64,000 bases of DNA from Bacteroidota bacterium (GTDB lineage: Bacteria; Bacteroidota; Rhodothermia; Rhodothermales; Rubricoccaceae), in assembly GCA_039821555.1 (NCBI GenBank), contig JBCBNX010000009.1:62001-126000 (forward strand), read 5' to 3'. Positions within the stretch are counted from its first letter, which is position 1, and every line of letters begins with the position of its first letter. Positions 50,524-58,515 of this stretch are shown here, one piece after another. The notes below the pieces were generated by a model, which searched no databases, had not been told where the DNA came from, and saw only the letters and a program-made list of their open reading frames with translations. The position numbers and the translations under genes are program-made.

Positions 50524-51299
50524 GAATCAGTGCGGTTGGGAAAGGCTTCGCGCCCACGCACGGGGCGGACGGAAGCGGTCGAGTAGGCCACAGCGACCCG
50601 TAGTGGCTCTGCGCGCGGCCAGGCCAGGACGGCAGGCCCTACAGAGCGACCACGCAGACGGCGTGGCGAGTGAAACAGAGAAGATCAGGGGAGGCGGGCT
50701 AGCCCGACGCGGGCCAGGGCAGGTGCGTACCAGCGAGGCATCGATGGAGCAGCGCGCGAACGCCAACTACATCAGACGACCGTGGGGATCAAGGCGAGAG
50801 GAGGGCAAGCCAGCTTGGGGGACAGCCTCGACAGGGCAGAGTGACGATGCGCGTGCGACAAGAACCGAGCCATCGTGCTCAGACCATCGGAAGCTCGCGG
50901 TCGCGCCTATGTCCGTCATCAGGGTCTCGGCGCCAGCGCTCAGCCCCAACAACGGTGGGCACCTTGGGAGCGAACGAGTAGCCCCATGAGCGCATGTCTG
51001 AAGTCAAGACCGCGCAATATAGAAAGGGTTCCCTTCTCACGCCAAGTCCTTGTGCCAGCACTCATGCTCAGCCCCGCCGCTCGTTCTCCAAGAGTGCTCG
51101 TGCCCGTCCGTGACGACGCAGGGCGACTGGGGCCATCTCATGCGTTCACAGGATGCGGCGCCCTCTGCTGGACTTCTACCCTAGAGCACACCCATTCAGC
51201 GTGTACCCTCGCCTACCTTTCCCGTCTGCCCCACCGCGTAAACGCATGCCTGCCATTGCCCTGCAGCCGTCTCCTTCGCTTCCAACGCTTCCCTCCGTC
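50524..51299. other. Divergent region with long rho leader
   Basis: 776 bases with no convincing gene. On the minus strand a promoter at 51016-51045 would give rho an untranslated leader of roughly 485 bases. On the plus strand, TACCTTTC near 51213 is a possible -7 box for the response regulator. Frames through the region lack family motifs and look like GC-rich chance openings. Confidence 0.55.
51016..51045 (-). promoter_or_regulatory. Candidate rho promoter TTGGCG-N18-TATATT
   Basis: On the minus strand TTGGCG (51045-51040) is followed by exactly 18 bases and TATATT (51021-51016). Box sequence and spacing parallel the receptor-operon promoter at 33764-33795. Confidence 0.6.
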
Positions 51300-51992
51300 A
51301 TGACTGGATCTTCCTCCCTATGCGTCTGGGTGGTCGAAGACGACGCGGCCTATCGCGACACGCTGAGGCTCGTGCTCGACCAGACGCCGGGGATGACCTG
51401 CGGCGAGACCTTTGGCAGTGTCGAGGAGGCGCGAGCCTGGATCGACCTGGGCGCTGCGGCGGAGGCTCGCCCTGAGGTGCTACTCCTCGATGTCAACCTC
51501 CCTGGTATGGACGGGATCGAAGGACTGGGACACCTCAAGGCTCGGCTGCCCGAGACCCGCATCCTGATGCTCACCATCCGCGACGACGCTGCAACGATCT
51601 ACCGTGCGCTTGGCGCGGGCGCCTCGGGCTACCTCCTCAAAAACGCAGGCGTAGACCAGCTGCTCGACGGCGTACGGCAGGCCCATCGCGGCGGCATGCT
51701 CATGCCCGCCCCCGTCGCCCGTCAAGTGGCTACGTTTTTCCAGACGCACCAGGCTCCTCAGGATTATGGCCTCACCAACCGGGAGCGCGACGTCCTCGCC
51801 GAGATGACCAAGGGCTACTCGCAGAAGGAGATCGCCGCGCGCCTCTTCATCGCGCCCAACACCGTCAACACGCACGTGCAGCACATCTACGAGAAGCTCC
51901 ACGTCCATTCCGGCATCGCGGCCGTGGCGAAGGCAGTCCGGGAACGGCTCGTCTCGGAGCAAGACGGGGTGCGGGACGGCTCGCAGGACTGA
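51300..51992 (+). CDS. LuxR/NarL family response regulator
   Basis: A 230-residue two-component response regulator. The receiver domain (about 5-125) has V-V-E-D-D (acidic pocket), L-L-L-D-V-N-L-P-G-M-D-G (phospho-acceptor Asp), L-M-L-T-I-R-D-D and G-Y-L-L-K-N. The C-terminal LuxR helix-turn-helix has L-T-N-R-E-R-D-V-L-A-E-M-T-K-G-Y-S-Q-K-E-I-A, then I-A-P-N-T-V-N-T-H-V-Q-H-I-Y-E-K-L. No histidine kinase is adjacent, so it is an orphan here. ATG at 51300 is preferred; an in-frame ATG at 51246 would add 18 low-complexity residues. Confidence 0.92.
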   Translation: MTGSSSLCVWVVEDDAAYRDTLRLVLDQTPGMTCGETFGSVEEARAWIDLGAAAEARPEVLLLDVNLPGMDGIEGLGHLKARLPETRILMLTIRDDAATIYRALGAGASGYLLKNAGVDQLLDGVRQAHRGGMLMPAPVARQVATFFQTHQAPQDYGLTNRERDVLAEMTKGYSQKEIAARLFIAPNTVNTHVQHIYEKLHVHSGIAAVAKAVRERLVSEQDGVRDGSQD

Positions 51993-52037
51993 GGCACCGT
52001 GCCCTCGAACCATCGCACCCCATGGCAGCCAACCTCA

Positions 52038-52072
52038 ACAGAAAACGCCGATCCTGGAATAGGACCGGCGTT
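52038..52072 (-). terminator. Intrinsic terminator downstream of the tRNA
   Basis: On the minus strand AACGCCG and TCCT pair with AGGA and CGGCGTT, followed by TTTCTGTT. It ends the tRNA transcript about seven bases after the tRNA 3' end. Confidence 0.85.
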
Positions 52073-52078
52073 CGGTAG

Positions 52079-52150
52079 TAGCGGGGACAGGATTCGAACC
52101 TGCGACCTTCGGGTTATGAGCCCGACGAGATACCACTTCTCCACCCCGCA
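52079..52150 (-). tRNA. tRNA-Met (CAT), initiator type
   Basis: The minus strand folds into a complete cloverleaf: acceptor 2-7 GCGGGG/CCCCGC, D stem GAGA/TCTC, anticodon stem TCGGG/CCCGA with loop CTCATAA (anticodon CAT), variable AGGTC, T arm GCAGG-TTCGAAT-CCTGT. Three consecutive G:C pairs in the anticodon stem, the A11:U24 pair and a non-Watson-Crick 1:72 position (T and T) mark an initiator tRNA. The CCA end is not encoded. Confidence 0.93.
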
Positions 52151-52287
52151 GTGTGTGTACCAATGTATGGGGCAACAGGGCGGTCGTTCCGCTGCGAGAG
52201 ACGGAATCTGGTAAAGATCCGATAAAGTAGGAGGGCTACCTTCGGGGAGCCGCGGTCCCACCCGGCTCAAAACCAGCCGAGTGTCCC

Positions 52288-52295
52288 TATTTTTC
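52288..52295 (+). promoter_or_regulatory. Candidate -7 box TATTTTTC
   Basis: Seven of eight positions match TAnnTTTG, 48 bases before the DUF1015 ATG. Confidence 0.3.
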
Positions 52296-52335
52296 GGCTT
52301 CGTTGCTGTTCGACCCGCCTGTCTTTCTCCTACCC

Positions 52336-53535
52336 ATGGCCACGGTCCACCCCTTCCGCGCGCTGCGCCCACTCCCGGAGCACGCCGAGGAAGTCGCCTG
52401 CGTCCCCTACGACGTCATCAACACCGAAGAAGCGCTCCAGCTCGCCGAGGGTCGCCCCCGCTCCTTCCTGCACGTCATCCGCCCCGAGATCGACCTGCCG
52501 CCTGGCACCGACGAGCATGATGAGGCTGTCTATGCCAAGGGTGCACAGAACCTCCGCGCGCTCGCGGCCGACGAGGCCACCGTCCAGGAGGTGACGCCCG
52601 CGCTCTACGTCTACCAGCTCGTCATGGACGAGCGCCCGCAAGTCGGCGTGTTTGCCTGCGTGAGCGTTGCCGAGTACGACGACGACACCATCCTCAAGCA
52701 CGAGAAGACCCGCCCCACGAAGGAGGACGATCGCACGCGACACATCCTCACGCAGGAGGCGCACGCCGAGCCGGTGATGCTCACCTACCGCGGCACCGAC
52801 GCCATCGATGCCCTCGTGAACGACGCGATGGAGGACAAGCCGCTCTACGACTTCACCGCCACCGACGGCGTCCAGCACACGATCTGGAAGGTCGACGCCC
52901 CGCAGCCACTCGTGGACGCCTTCGCCGAGGTTGACCACCTCTACATCGCCGACGGGCATCACCGCTGCGCCGCCGCGAGCCGCGCGGCCAAAGAGCGCCC
53001 CGGCAACCCCGAGGCTCAGCGCTTCCCGGCCGTGCTCTTCCCCGTTGAGGAGATGGAGATCCTGCCCTACAACCGCACTATCAAGAAGCTGCCCGCCGGC
53101 AAGCGGCGCTTCCTCCAGCAGCTCGAATACCAGTTCGACGTGGAGCCGGTCCTCTTTGCCGACCCCGACCAGCCCGGCGAGATCCGCATCTACTTCGGCG
53201 ATAGCCAGTGGTACCGCCTCGACCTCCCCGAGACGGAGCGCGGCGGCGTGGCGGACACGCTCGACGTGGCACGCCTCGCCGAGCACATTCTAGAGCCGCT
53301 GCTCCGGATCAGCGACCCGCGCACGGACGAGAACATCGCCTTCGTGGGCGGTATCCGCGGCACCGGCGAGCTCGAACGCCTCGTCAACATCGGCGAGGCG
53401 GAGCTCGGCATCGCGATGTATGCCACCGACCCCGAGGAACTCCTCGACGTCTCGGACGCGGGCGAGCTCATGCCGCCGAAGTCGACCTGGTTCGAGCCCA
53501 AGCTCCGCAGCGGCCTGCTGGTTCATCTGTTTTGA
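52336..53535 (+). CDS. DUF1015 family protein
   Basis: A 399-residue cytosolic protein. The signature V-H-P-F-R-A-L-R-P, V-A-C-V-P-Y-D-V-I-N, N-L-R-A-L, K-H-E-K-T-R-P-T-K-E-D-D-R, H-L-Y-I-A-D-G-H-H-R-C-A-A-A and L-P-Y-N-R-T-I-K-K-L identifies DUF1015. The D-G-H-H-R motif is reminiscent of ParB-like and free-serine-kinase-type active sites. In Bacteroidetes-group genomes this family is often next to serine-pathway genes, and here a short SerA follows after 93 bases. A serine-related role is inferred, not shown. ATG at 52336 gives the family N-terminus. Confidence 0.92.
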   Translation: MATVHPFRALRPLPEHAEEVACVPYDVINTEEALQLAEGRPRSFLHVIRPEIDLPPGTDEHDEAVYAKGAQNLRALAADEATVQEVTPALYVYQLVMDERPQVGVFACVSVAEYDDDTILKHEKTRPTKEDDRTRHILTQEAHAEPVMLTYRGTDAIDALVNDAMEDKPLYDFTATDGVQHTIWKVDAPQPLVDAFAEVDHLYIADGHHRCAAASRAAKERPGNPEAQRFPAVLFPVEEMEILPYNRTIKKLPAGKRRFLQQLEYQFDVEPVLFADPDQPGEIRIYFGDSQWYRLDLPETERGGVADTLDVARLAEHILEPLLRISDPRTDENIAFVGGIRGTGELERLVNIGEAELGIAMYATDPEELLDVSDAGELMPPKSTWFEPKLRSGLLVHLF

Positions 53536-53628
53536 GTGAGGCCGTGTTGCAGTGAGGGGGTGTTGCGGTGATCGCGCGCGTCCACCCACAGCGACACCGC
53601 CGCACCGACCCACCGCCTCACTCTCCCC

Positions 53629-54825
53629 ATGCACCTCCTCATCGCAGACAAATTCTCCGACGCGGCGCAGGACGAACTCCGCGCAGCCGGGCACACGGTC
53701 GCGTACGACCCCACGCTCAAGGGCGACGCGCTCGTCGAGGCGCTGCGTACGGAGCAGCCGCAGGTACTTCTCGTCCGCTCGACCAAGGTGACGGCCGAAG
53801 CACTCGACGCCTCGAACGCGCTGGAGTTGGTCGTGCGCGCCGGAGCCGGCGTAGACACCATCGACGTGGCGGGCGCGGCGGAGCGGGGGCTCTTCGTGGC
53901 GAACTGCCCCGGCAAGAACGCCGCGGCCGTTGCCGAATTGGCGTTCGGACTGATCGTCGCGCTCGACCGTCGCATCCCAGACAACGTGATCGCAGCACGA
54001 GCCGGGCGCTGGGACAAAGCCGGGTTCTCGAAGGCACGCGGGCTCAAGGGCCGGACGCTTGGCCTCGTCGGGATGGGCCACATCGGGCGGGCCATGGTGG
54101 AGCGCGCGCGCGGGTTCGGCATGCCTGTGGTGGCGTGGAGCCGCTCGCTGACGCCGGAGCAGGCGACCGCGCTCGGCATCGGCTACGCGGAGTCGCCGAT
54201 GAAGGTGGCGGCCCGCGCCAACATCGTGAGCCTGCACGTGGCCGCGACGCCCGAGACGCACCACCTCGCCAACGGAGCCTTCTTCGAGGCGATGCAGCCG
54301 GGCTCATTCTTCCTCAACACCGCGCGCGAGAGCGTCGTGGACGAGGAGGCGCTCGCCTGGGCCGTCCGCGAGAAGGGCATCCGCGCGGCTACGGACGTCC
54401 CCGCAGGCGAGCCCGCCGCCAAGCAGACCGACTGGACGCACCCGCTCGCCGACGACCTCTACCTCACGCACCACATCGGCGCGTCTACGGCGCAAGCAAC
54501 CGAAGCCATCGGCCAGGAAGCGGCGCGCGTGATCCTGACCTATGCCGAGACAGGCCAGGTCCCGAACGTGGTCAACCTCGCCGTCGCCACGCCAGCGACG
54601 CACCTCCTCACGGTGCGCCACCGCGACCAGGTCGGCGTCCTCGCGGGCGTCCTCGACCACGTCCGGCAGGCGGGCTGGAACGTGCAGGAGATGGAAAACC
54701 TCATCTTCGCCGGACACGCTGCGGCCTGCGCGCGCATCCGATTCCAGGGCAACCTTAGCGATGAGGCCCTCGCGCGCATCCAGGCGTCGGAGGGCGTGCT
54801 CGCTGCGACGGTGATCGCGCTGTGA
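53629..54825 (+). CDS. D-3-phosphoglycerate dehydrogenase, short form with ACT domain
   Basis: A 398-residue 2-hydroxyacid dehydrogenase of the 3-PGDH type found in Bacteroidetes. Seen: L-L-I-A-D-K-F-S at the start, A-G-A-G-V-D-T-I-D, the NAD loop V-G-M-G-H-I-G-R near 147-154, catalytic Arg233 (T-A-R-E-S-V-V-D), Glu261 (D-V-P-A-G-E-P) and His282 (T-H-H-I-G-A-S-T). A C-terminal ACT-like domain spans about 326-398 (R-H-R-D-Q-V-G-V-L-A-G-V-L-D-H-V). It lacks the intervening allosteric domain of the serA at 34036-35628. N-T-A-R-E-S in place of the usual A-R-G-G is a small active-site difference. Confidence 0.9.
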   Translation: MHLLIADKFSDAAQDELRAAGHTVAYDPTLKGDALVEALRTEQPQVLLVRSTKVTAEALDASNALELVVRAGAGVDTIDVAGAAERGLFVANCPGKNAAAVAELAFGLIVALDRRIPDNVIAARAGRWDKAGFSKARGLKGRTLGLVGMGHIGRAMVERARGFGMPVVAWSRSLTPEQATALGIGYAESPMKVAARANIVSLHVAATPETHHLANGAFFEAMQPGSFFLNTARESVVDEEALAWAVREKGIRAATDVPAGEPAAKQTDWTHPLADDLYLTHHIGASTAQATEAIGQEAARVILTYAETGQVPNVVNLAVATPATHLLTVRHRDQVGVLAGVLDHVRQAGWNVQEMENLIFAGHAAACARIRFQGNLSDEALARIQASEGVLAATVIAL

Positions 54826-54844
54826 GCCGGACTCCAGGCCGCCC

Positions 54845-55363
54845 ATGAAGCTGCTCGAACGCTACTACAGGGCACGCCAGCGTCCCGTCCCCTACTACGC
54901 CCGCTACCCGCTGTGGCTGCTCGTGTGGAAGCCGATTCGGAAAACCCTCAATGTCGTCCTGATTCCGAACATCCCGTTCAACGGGCTCCGCATCGTCCTA
55001 TACCGCCTCGTCGGCTTTCGCATCGGGCGCGGCGTGTTCATCGGGATGAAGTGCTACCTCGACGACGTCGAGCCGTCGCACACGACCATCGGCGACGGCG
55101 TCATCGTCTCGTATGGCTGCTACTTTGCGCTGCACGGCAAAGGCCAAGCGCGCAGTTACATCACGATTGAAGACGGAGCCTACGTCGGCATGCGTTCCAC
55201 CATCGTTGCGGGCGCGGAGCCGCTAACCATCGGCACAGGGGCGATCGTCGGCGGAGCCTCCCTCGTCCGTGAGAATGTCGCCGCGCACACGACCGTCGCC
55301 GGACACCCCGCGCGCGTGGTGCGCCAGGCTCCTGACGCGGTTGCCTCGAAGGAGCCCGTTTAG
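54845..55363 (+). CDS. Left-handed beta-helix acyltransferase (WcaF/LacA-like)
   Basis: A 172-residue O-acetyltransferase-like protein. A basic N-terminus with aromatic residues (R-Y-Y-R-A-R-Q, A-R-Y-P-L-W-L-L-V-W-K-P) may associate with the membrane. Hexapeptide repeats follow: I-G-R-G-V-F-I-G-M, T-I-G-D-G-V-I-V, I-T-I-E-D-G-A-Y-V-G, L-T-I-G-T-G-A-I-V-G-G and V-A-G-H-P-A-R-V-V at the end. Such enzymes acetylate surface polysaccharide precursors. It starts 19 bases after the dehydrogenase. The TAG stop overlaps the convergent aminopeptidase stop by four bases. Confidence 0.85.
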   Translation: MKLLERYYRARQRPVPYYARYPLWLLVWKPIRKTLNVVLIPNIPFNGLRIVLYRLVGFRIGRGVFIGMKCYLDDVEPSHTTIGDGVIVSYGCYFALHGKGQARSYITIEDGAYVGMRSTIVAGAEPLTIGTGAIVGGASLVRENVAAHTTVAGHPARVVRQAPDAVASKEPV

Positions 55364-57087
55364 GGCTTGAGCGTCCCTGCGGTCTCGTTGCCGAGGCCTG
55401 TCTCGGCCATGAGCGCTTCGAGGGCGTCGATGGTCTTTGGGATGGCGGCAGACATCACGACCGGAGCGCCTTCGGTGACGAGCACGTCGTCTTCGATGCG
55501 AACGCCGAGGTTCCGGTAGGCCTCGGGTACGTCGTCGCTCGCGGCGATGTAGATGCCCGGCTCGATGGTGATGACCTGGCCGGGCTGGAGCGGCCCGTAG
55601 TCGCCCGCGTCGTGCACGTCGAGGCCGAGGTAGTGGCTCGTGCCGTGCATGAAGAAGCGCCGCACCTGCGCTGGGTCGTCGATCAAGCCCAGTTCGATCA
55701 GCCCCTCGGCGATGATCGTCTGCGCGGCTCGGTGCGGCGCGCGGAAGTCGTTGCCCGCGCGCGTCGCGTCGATGGCAGCTTCGTTGGCGCGGAGGACAAG
55801 GGCATAGATCGCGCGCTGGGCGTCGGAGAAGGTGCCATCGACCGGAACGGAGCGCGTCACGTCGGCGGTGTAGCCGCGCACCTCAGCTCCGACATCCATG
55901 ACGAGCATATCGCCTGCCTCCATCGGGCGCCGGTTGGAGGTGTAGTGCAAGATCACCGCATTCTCACCGGACCCGACGATGCTCGGGTAGCCCGGCGCCT
56001 CCGCGCCGTTGCGTTTGAAGACGTACTCGATGAGCGCCTCGACCTCGTACTCGGCCATGCCTGGCTCGATGGAGCGGATCGCCTCGGTGAGCGCCAGCGC
56101 GGTGATGTCGACAGCTGTCTGCAGCAGCGCCAACTCGGCTGCGGACTTGATGCTGCGCGCCTGGTCGAGGTAGGTCCGCAGAACGCGCGTGTTGGGCTTG
56201 TTGGCGAGGAAGGCATCACGCCAGGCGATCCAGGCGTCGAACGTAGGGTGGTCGCGTACGGCGTCGAGCACGTCCTGCACGAGGGCATCGTCCTGGACGG
56301 CAGCGAGGACCTGCGCACCCTGCTCGGTGGGGTTGGTGTCGGGCGCGAGGCCGAGCATCGTCCGTATGCTCGCGTAGGCCTCAGCGTTGTCGATGCCGAC
56401 GAGGCTGTCGAAGACCATCTGCGCCGTGCGACCGGAGAGGTGCACCGGCGGCAGGTGTGCGTCAACGAGCGCGAGTTGGTCGGCAAGGGCGGAGCCGTCG
56501 GGGATGCCATCGGCGCGCGGGAGCAGGTAGAGCGTCCGCCCGCCCTCCTTCGTCCCGTCACCCCGGTCGGGATCGACGAGGATCGGCGTCACGACGGCCT
56601 CGAACTGCTCGATAGAGACGGCACGCTGGATGCCGAGGTCGGCCTGGGCGCGCTCGACGCCGAAGCGGCGGCCCTCCCAGATCTCGTGCGCCGGGTCGCG
56701 CGGCGGCACGAAGAGCACTGCCACGACGGTCTCGCCCTCGACCTGCACGCCGCCGGGCGCGAGGAGCAGCACCGAGCCCGGCTCGTGGGTGCCGGTGAGG
56801 TAGAGCAGGTCGCTGTCCTGGCGGTACTCGAAGTCGACGTCGTTCTGGCGGTTGCGGACCGGCGCGCTGAAGACGAGCGCGACGGCGTCGCCGGGCAGCG
56901 CGTTGAGGAGAGCGTCGCGGCGGGCGCGGTGCTCGGCAGCGCTGAGGTGGTCGTCGTCGTAACGCACTGGGGCGTCTCGTAACGCGGGCACCTCGGCCGG
57001 CTGGGCGTTCACCGGGGCTGCGGTGCTGCACAATGCGACAATCGACAGCGTGAATGCGAGGATTTGGGCCAGCGGGCGCAGCAGCAT
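55360..57087 (-). CDS. Exported Xaa-Pro aminopeptidase (M24B, aminopeptidase P)
   Basis: A 575-residue metallopeptidase cleaving N-terminal residues before proline. Unlike cytosolic PepP it begins with a signal peptide (about 1-28, …A-P-V-N-A-Q), so it acts in the periplasm or outside. The N-terminal creatinase-like domain has R-Q-N-D-V-D-F-E-Y-R-Q-D-S-D-L-L-Y-L-T-G. The pita-bread domain carries the five metal ligands: D-V-G-A-E-x-x-G-Y-T-A-D-V-T-R, H-G-T-S-H-Y-L-G-L-D-V-H-D, T-I-E-P-G-I-Y and V-R-I-E-D-D. An insertion of about 110 residues separates the domains. ATG at 57087. Confidence 0.94.
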   Translation of the reverse strand: MLLRPLAQILAFTLSIVALCSTAAPVNAQPAEVPALRDAPVRYDDDHLSAAEHRARRDALLNALPGDAVALVFSAPVRNRQNDVDFEYRQDSDLLYLTGTHEPGSVLLLAPGGVQVEGETVVAVLFVPPRDPAHEIWEGRRFGVERAQADLGIQRAVSIEQFEAVVTPILVDPDRGDGTKEGGRTLYLLPRADGIPDGSALADQLALVDAHLPPVHLSGRTAQMVFDSLVGIDNAEAYASIRTMLGLAPDTNPTEQGAQVLAAVQDDALVQDVLDAVRDHPTFDAWIAWRDAFLANKPNTRVLRTYLDQARSIKSAAELALLQTAVDITALALTEAIRSIEPGMAEYEVEALIEYVFKRNGAEAPGYPSIVGSGENAVILHYTSNRRPMEAGDMLVMDVGAEVRGYTADVTRSVPVDGTFSDAQRAIYALVLRANEAAIDATRAGNDFRAPHRAAQTIIAEGLIELGLIDDPAQVRRFFMHGTSHYLGLDVHDAGDYGPLQPGQVITIEPGIYIAASDDVPEAYRNLGVRIEDDVLVTEGAPVVMSAAIPKTIDALEALMAETGLGNETAGTLKP

Positions 57088-57151
57088 GGGTTTCGGACGG
57101 CGGTTTGCAAGCGGCTCGGGCGCAATCTACTGTCCCCCTCCCTCGAACCTC

Positions 57152-57598
57152 ATGCGCCACGAACTCACCGCCGCTACCCGTAGCGCCGTCGTCTTCGGCA
57201 GCCTTGCGAACGTGCTCCTGATCGTGATGCACAACCAGGGCCTCGCCGCTGACGTGTTCGCGGTCGCGCTGGCCGCCCTCGGCATTGGTGCCGGCGCGTT
57301 CGCCGTGCGCGCCTTCGTGACGATGACCGGCCGCCCGATCCGCGCGCTTCGCCTCGGCACCCTCACGGGCCTCTTCGTGCTCGGCCTGACCATCGGCGCC
57401 AACGAATTCCTCCTCCCGCTGCTGCTGCCTGCCGACGCAGGCGCAGGCGTCGCCCTGGCGATGGCGGGTGGGCTGCTGTCGCTCTTCGCACTGCCAGCGC
57501 TGGTCGTCCTCTCCGCCGTGAGCAGCCTCGTCATGGCCGCCGTGCAGGCCCCGTCACTCGTGCCGGTCTGGCGACCCTTCTCGAAGGCCGTGGCCTAG
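57152..57598 (+). CDS. Small integral membrane protein of unknown function
   Basis: A 148-residue protein with about four hydrophobic helices: near 11-26 (S-A-V-V-F-G-S-L-A-N-V-L-L-I-V-M), 32-55, 68-90 (T-L-T-G-L-F-V-L-G-L-T-I) and 100-135 (A-L-A-M-A-G-G-L-L-S-L-F-A-L-P-A-L-V-V). No motif for a known transporter was recognised. It diverges from the aminopeptidase gene, with 64 bases between starts. ATG at 57152 is chosen because the upstream in-frame extension overlaps that promoter space. Confidence 0.65.
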   Translation: MRHELTAATRSAVVFGSLANVLLIVMHNQGLAADVFAVALAALGIGAGAFAVRAFVTMTGRPIRALRLGTLTGLFVLGLTIGANEFLLPLLLPADAGAGVALAMAGGLLSLFALPALVVLSAVSSLVMAAVQAPSLVPVWRPFSKAVA

Positions 57599-57684
57599 AC
57601 GCCAGCGTACTCCTCTGCTCGCACCACAGACGCCGCGCCGGGCTGCCTTCTGGCCGCTCGGCGCTTTGCGTTGAGCCCACGCGT

Positions 57685-58479
57685 TCAGGCCAACGTCTCG
57701 CGCAGTTGCGACAGGTACGCGGGCGTGTGGCGCAGGCGGCTGCCGTACCACGAGCACAGTTCACCATCGATGCCGTGGACGCGCACGCCGGGGAGGGCTG
57801 CGGCAATCTCGCCGTGGTGCGCGGGCTTGAACGGGTACGGCTCCGACGAGAGCAGCACGAGGTCGGGTGCAACGGCGCGGAGGTCGTCGGCTGTGACAAC
57901 AGGGTAGCGCGTATGATCGCCGAAGACGTTCACGAAACCCGCTTTTTGGAGCACGTCGTGGATAAACGTGTCGCCGCCGATGGTCATCCACGGGTCGCGC
58001 CAGATGAGGTAGGCCACCCGCAGTGGGGCCGCCTCCGTGGCTTCCCGAGCGAGCGCGCCGAACCCGGCCGCGATCTCGTCGACGAGCGCCGTAGCCTGAG
58101 TACTCCGCTCCACCAGTGCGCCCACCTCGCGGATCATCGCGAGGGCATCGGCGACCGTGGCCACGTCGGTGACGAAGACGGGACAACCCTCAGCGATAGC
58201 CTCGACCTGCTCGCGGACGTTCTCCTCCTTGTTGGCGATCACGAGGTCCGGCGCGAGCGCCGCCACCCGGTCGAGCCGCACGCTCTTCGTCCCGCCGACG
58301 ATCTGCTTGCGCGCCTTCCACCCCGCTGGGTGCACGCAAAACCGCGTCAGCCCCACGACCTCGTCATCCAGCCCGAGGCCGGCCAGCAGCTCCGTCTGGC
58401 TCGGCACCAACGACACGATCCGGCGAGGCCGGAGTGTTTCGGTGACTCGGTGGTTCAGTTTTTCAGTATCGATGAACAT
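57685..58479 (-). CDS. BtuF-like helical-backbone metal/cobalamin receptor without signal peptide
   Basis: A 264-residue class III periplasmic-binding-protein-like fold (ABC-type cobalamin/Fe-siderophore binding). Seen: R-I-V-S-L-V-P-S-Q-T-E-L-L-A-G-L-G-L, V-V-G-L-T-R-F-C-V-H-P, V-G-G-T-K-S-V-R-L-D-R-V-A-A-L-A-P-D-L-V-I-A, W-R-D-P-W-M-T-I-G-G-D-T-F and A-P-D-L-V-L-L-S-S-E-P-Y-P-F. The N-terminus (M-F-I-D-T-E-K-L-N-H-R-V) is not a signal or lipoprotein peptide, so it should remain cytosolic. No ABC permease/ATPase or cobalamin genes are nearby. Cytosolic homologues of this type are common, but their role is unclear. Confidence 0.85.
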   Translation of the reverse strand: MFIDTEKLNHRVTETLRPRRIVSLVPSQTELLAGLGLDDEVVGLTRFCVHPAGWKARKQIVGGTKSVRLDRVAALAPDLVIANKEENVREQVEAIAEGCPVFVTDVATVADALAMIREVGALVERSTQATALVDEIAAGFGALAREATEAAPLRVAYLIWRDPWMTIGGDTFIHDVLQKAGFVNVFGDHTRYPVVTADDLRAVAPDLVLLSSEPYPFKPAHHGEIAAALPGVRVHGIDGELCSWYGSRLRHTPAYLSQLRETLA

Positions 58480-58515
58480 GTCCCTACTGAACCCCTGAAG
58501 AACAGCACTACTGAA

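Larger units (their letters stand above)
51993..52335. other. Region containing initiator tRNA
   Basis: 343 bases between the response regulator and the DUF1015 gene. It holds the minus-strand tRNA (52079-52150), its terminator, and a candidate -7 box for DUF1015. The rest is featureless. Confidence 0.7.
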
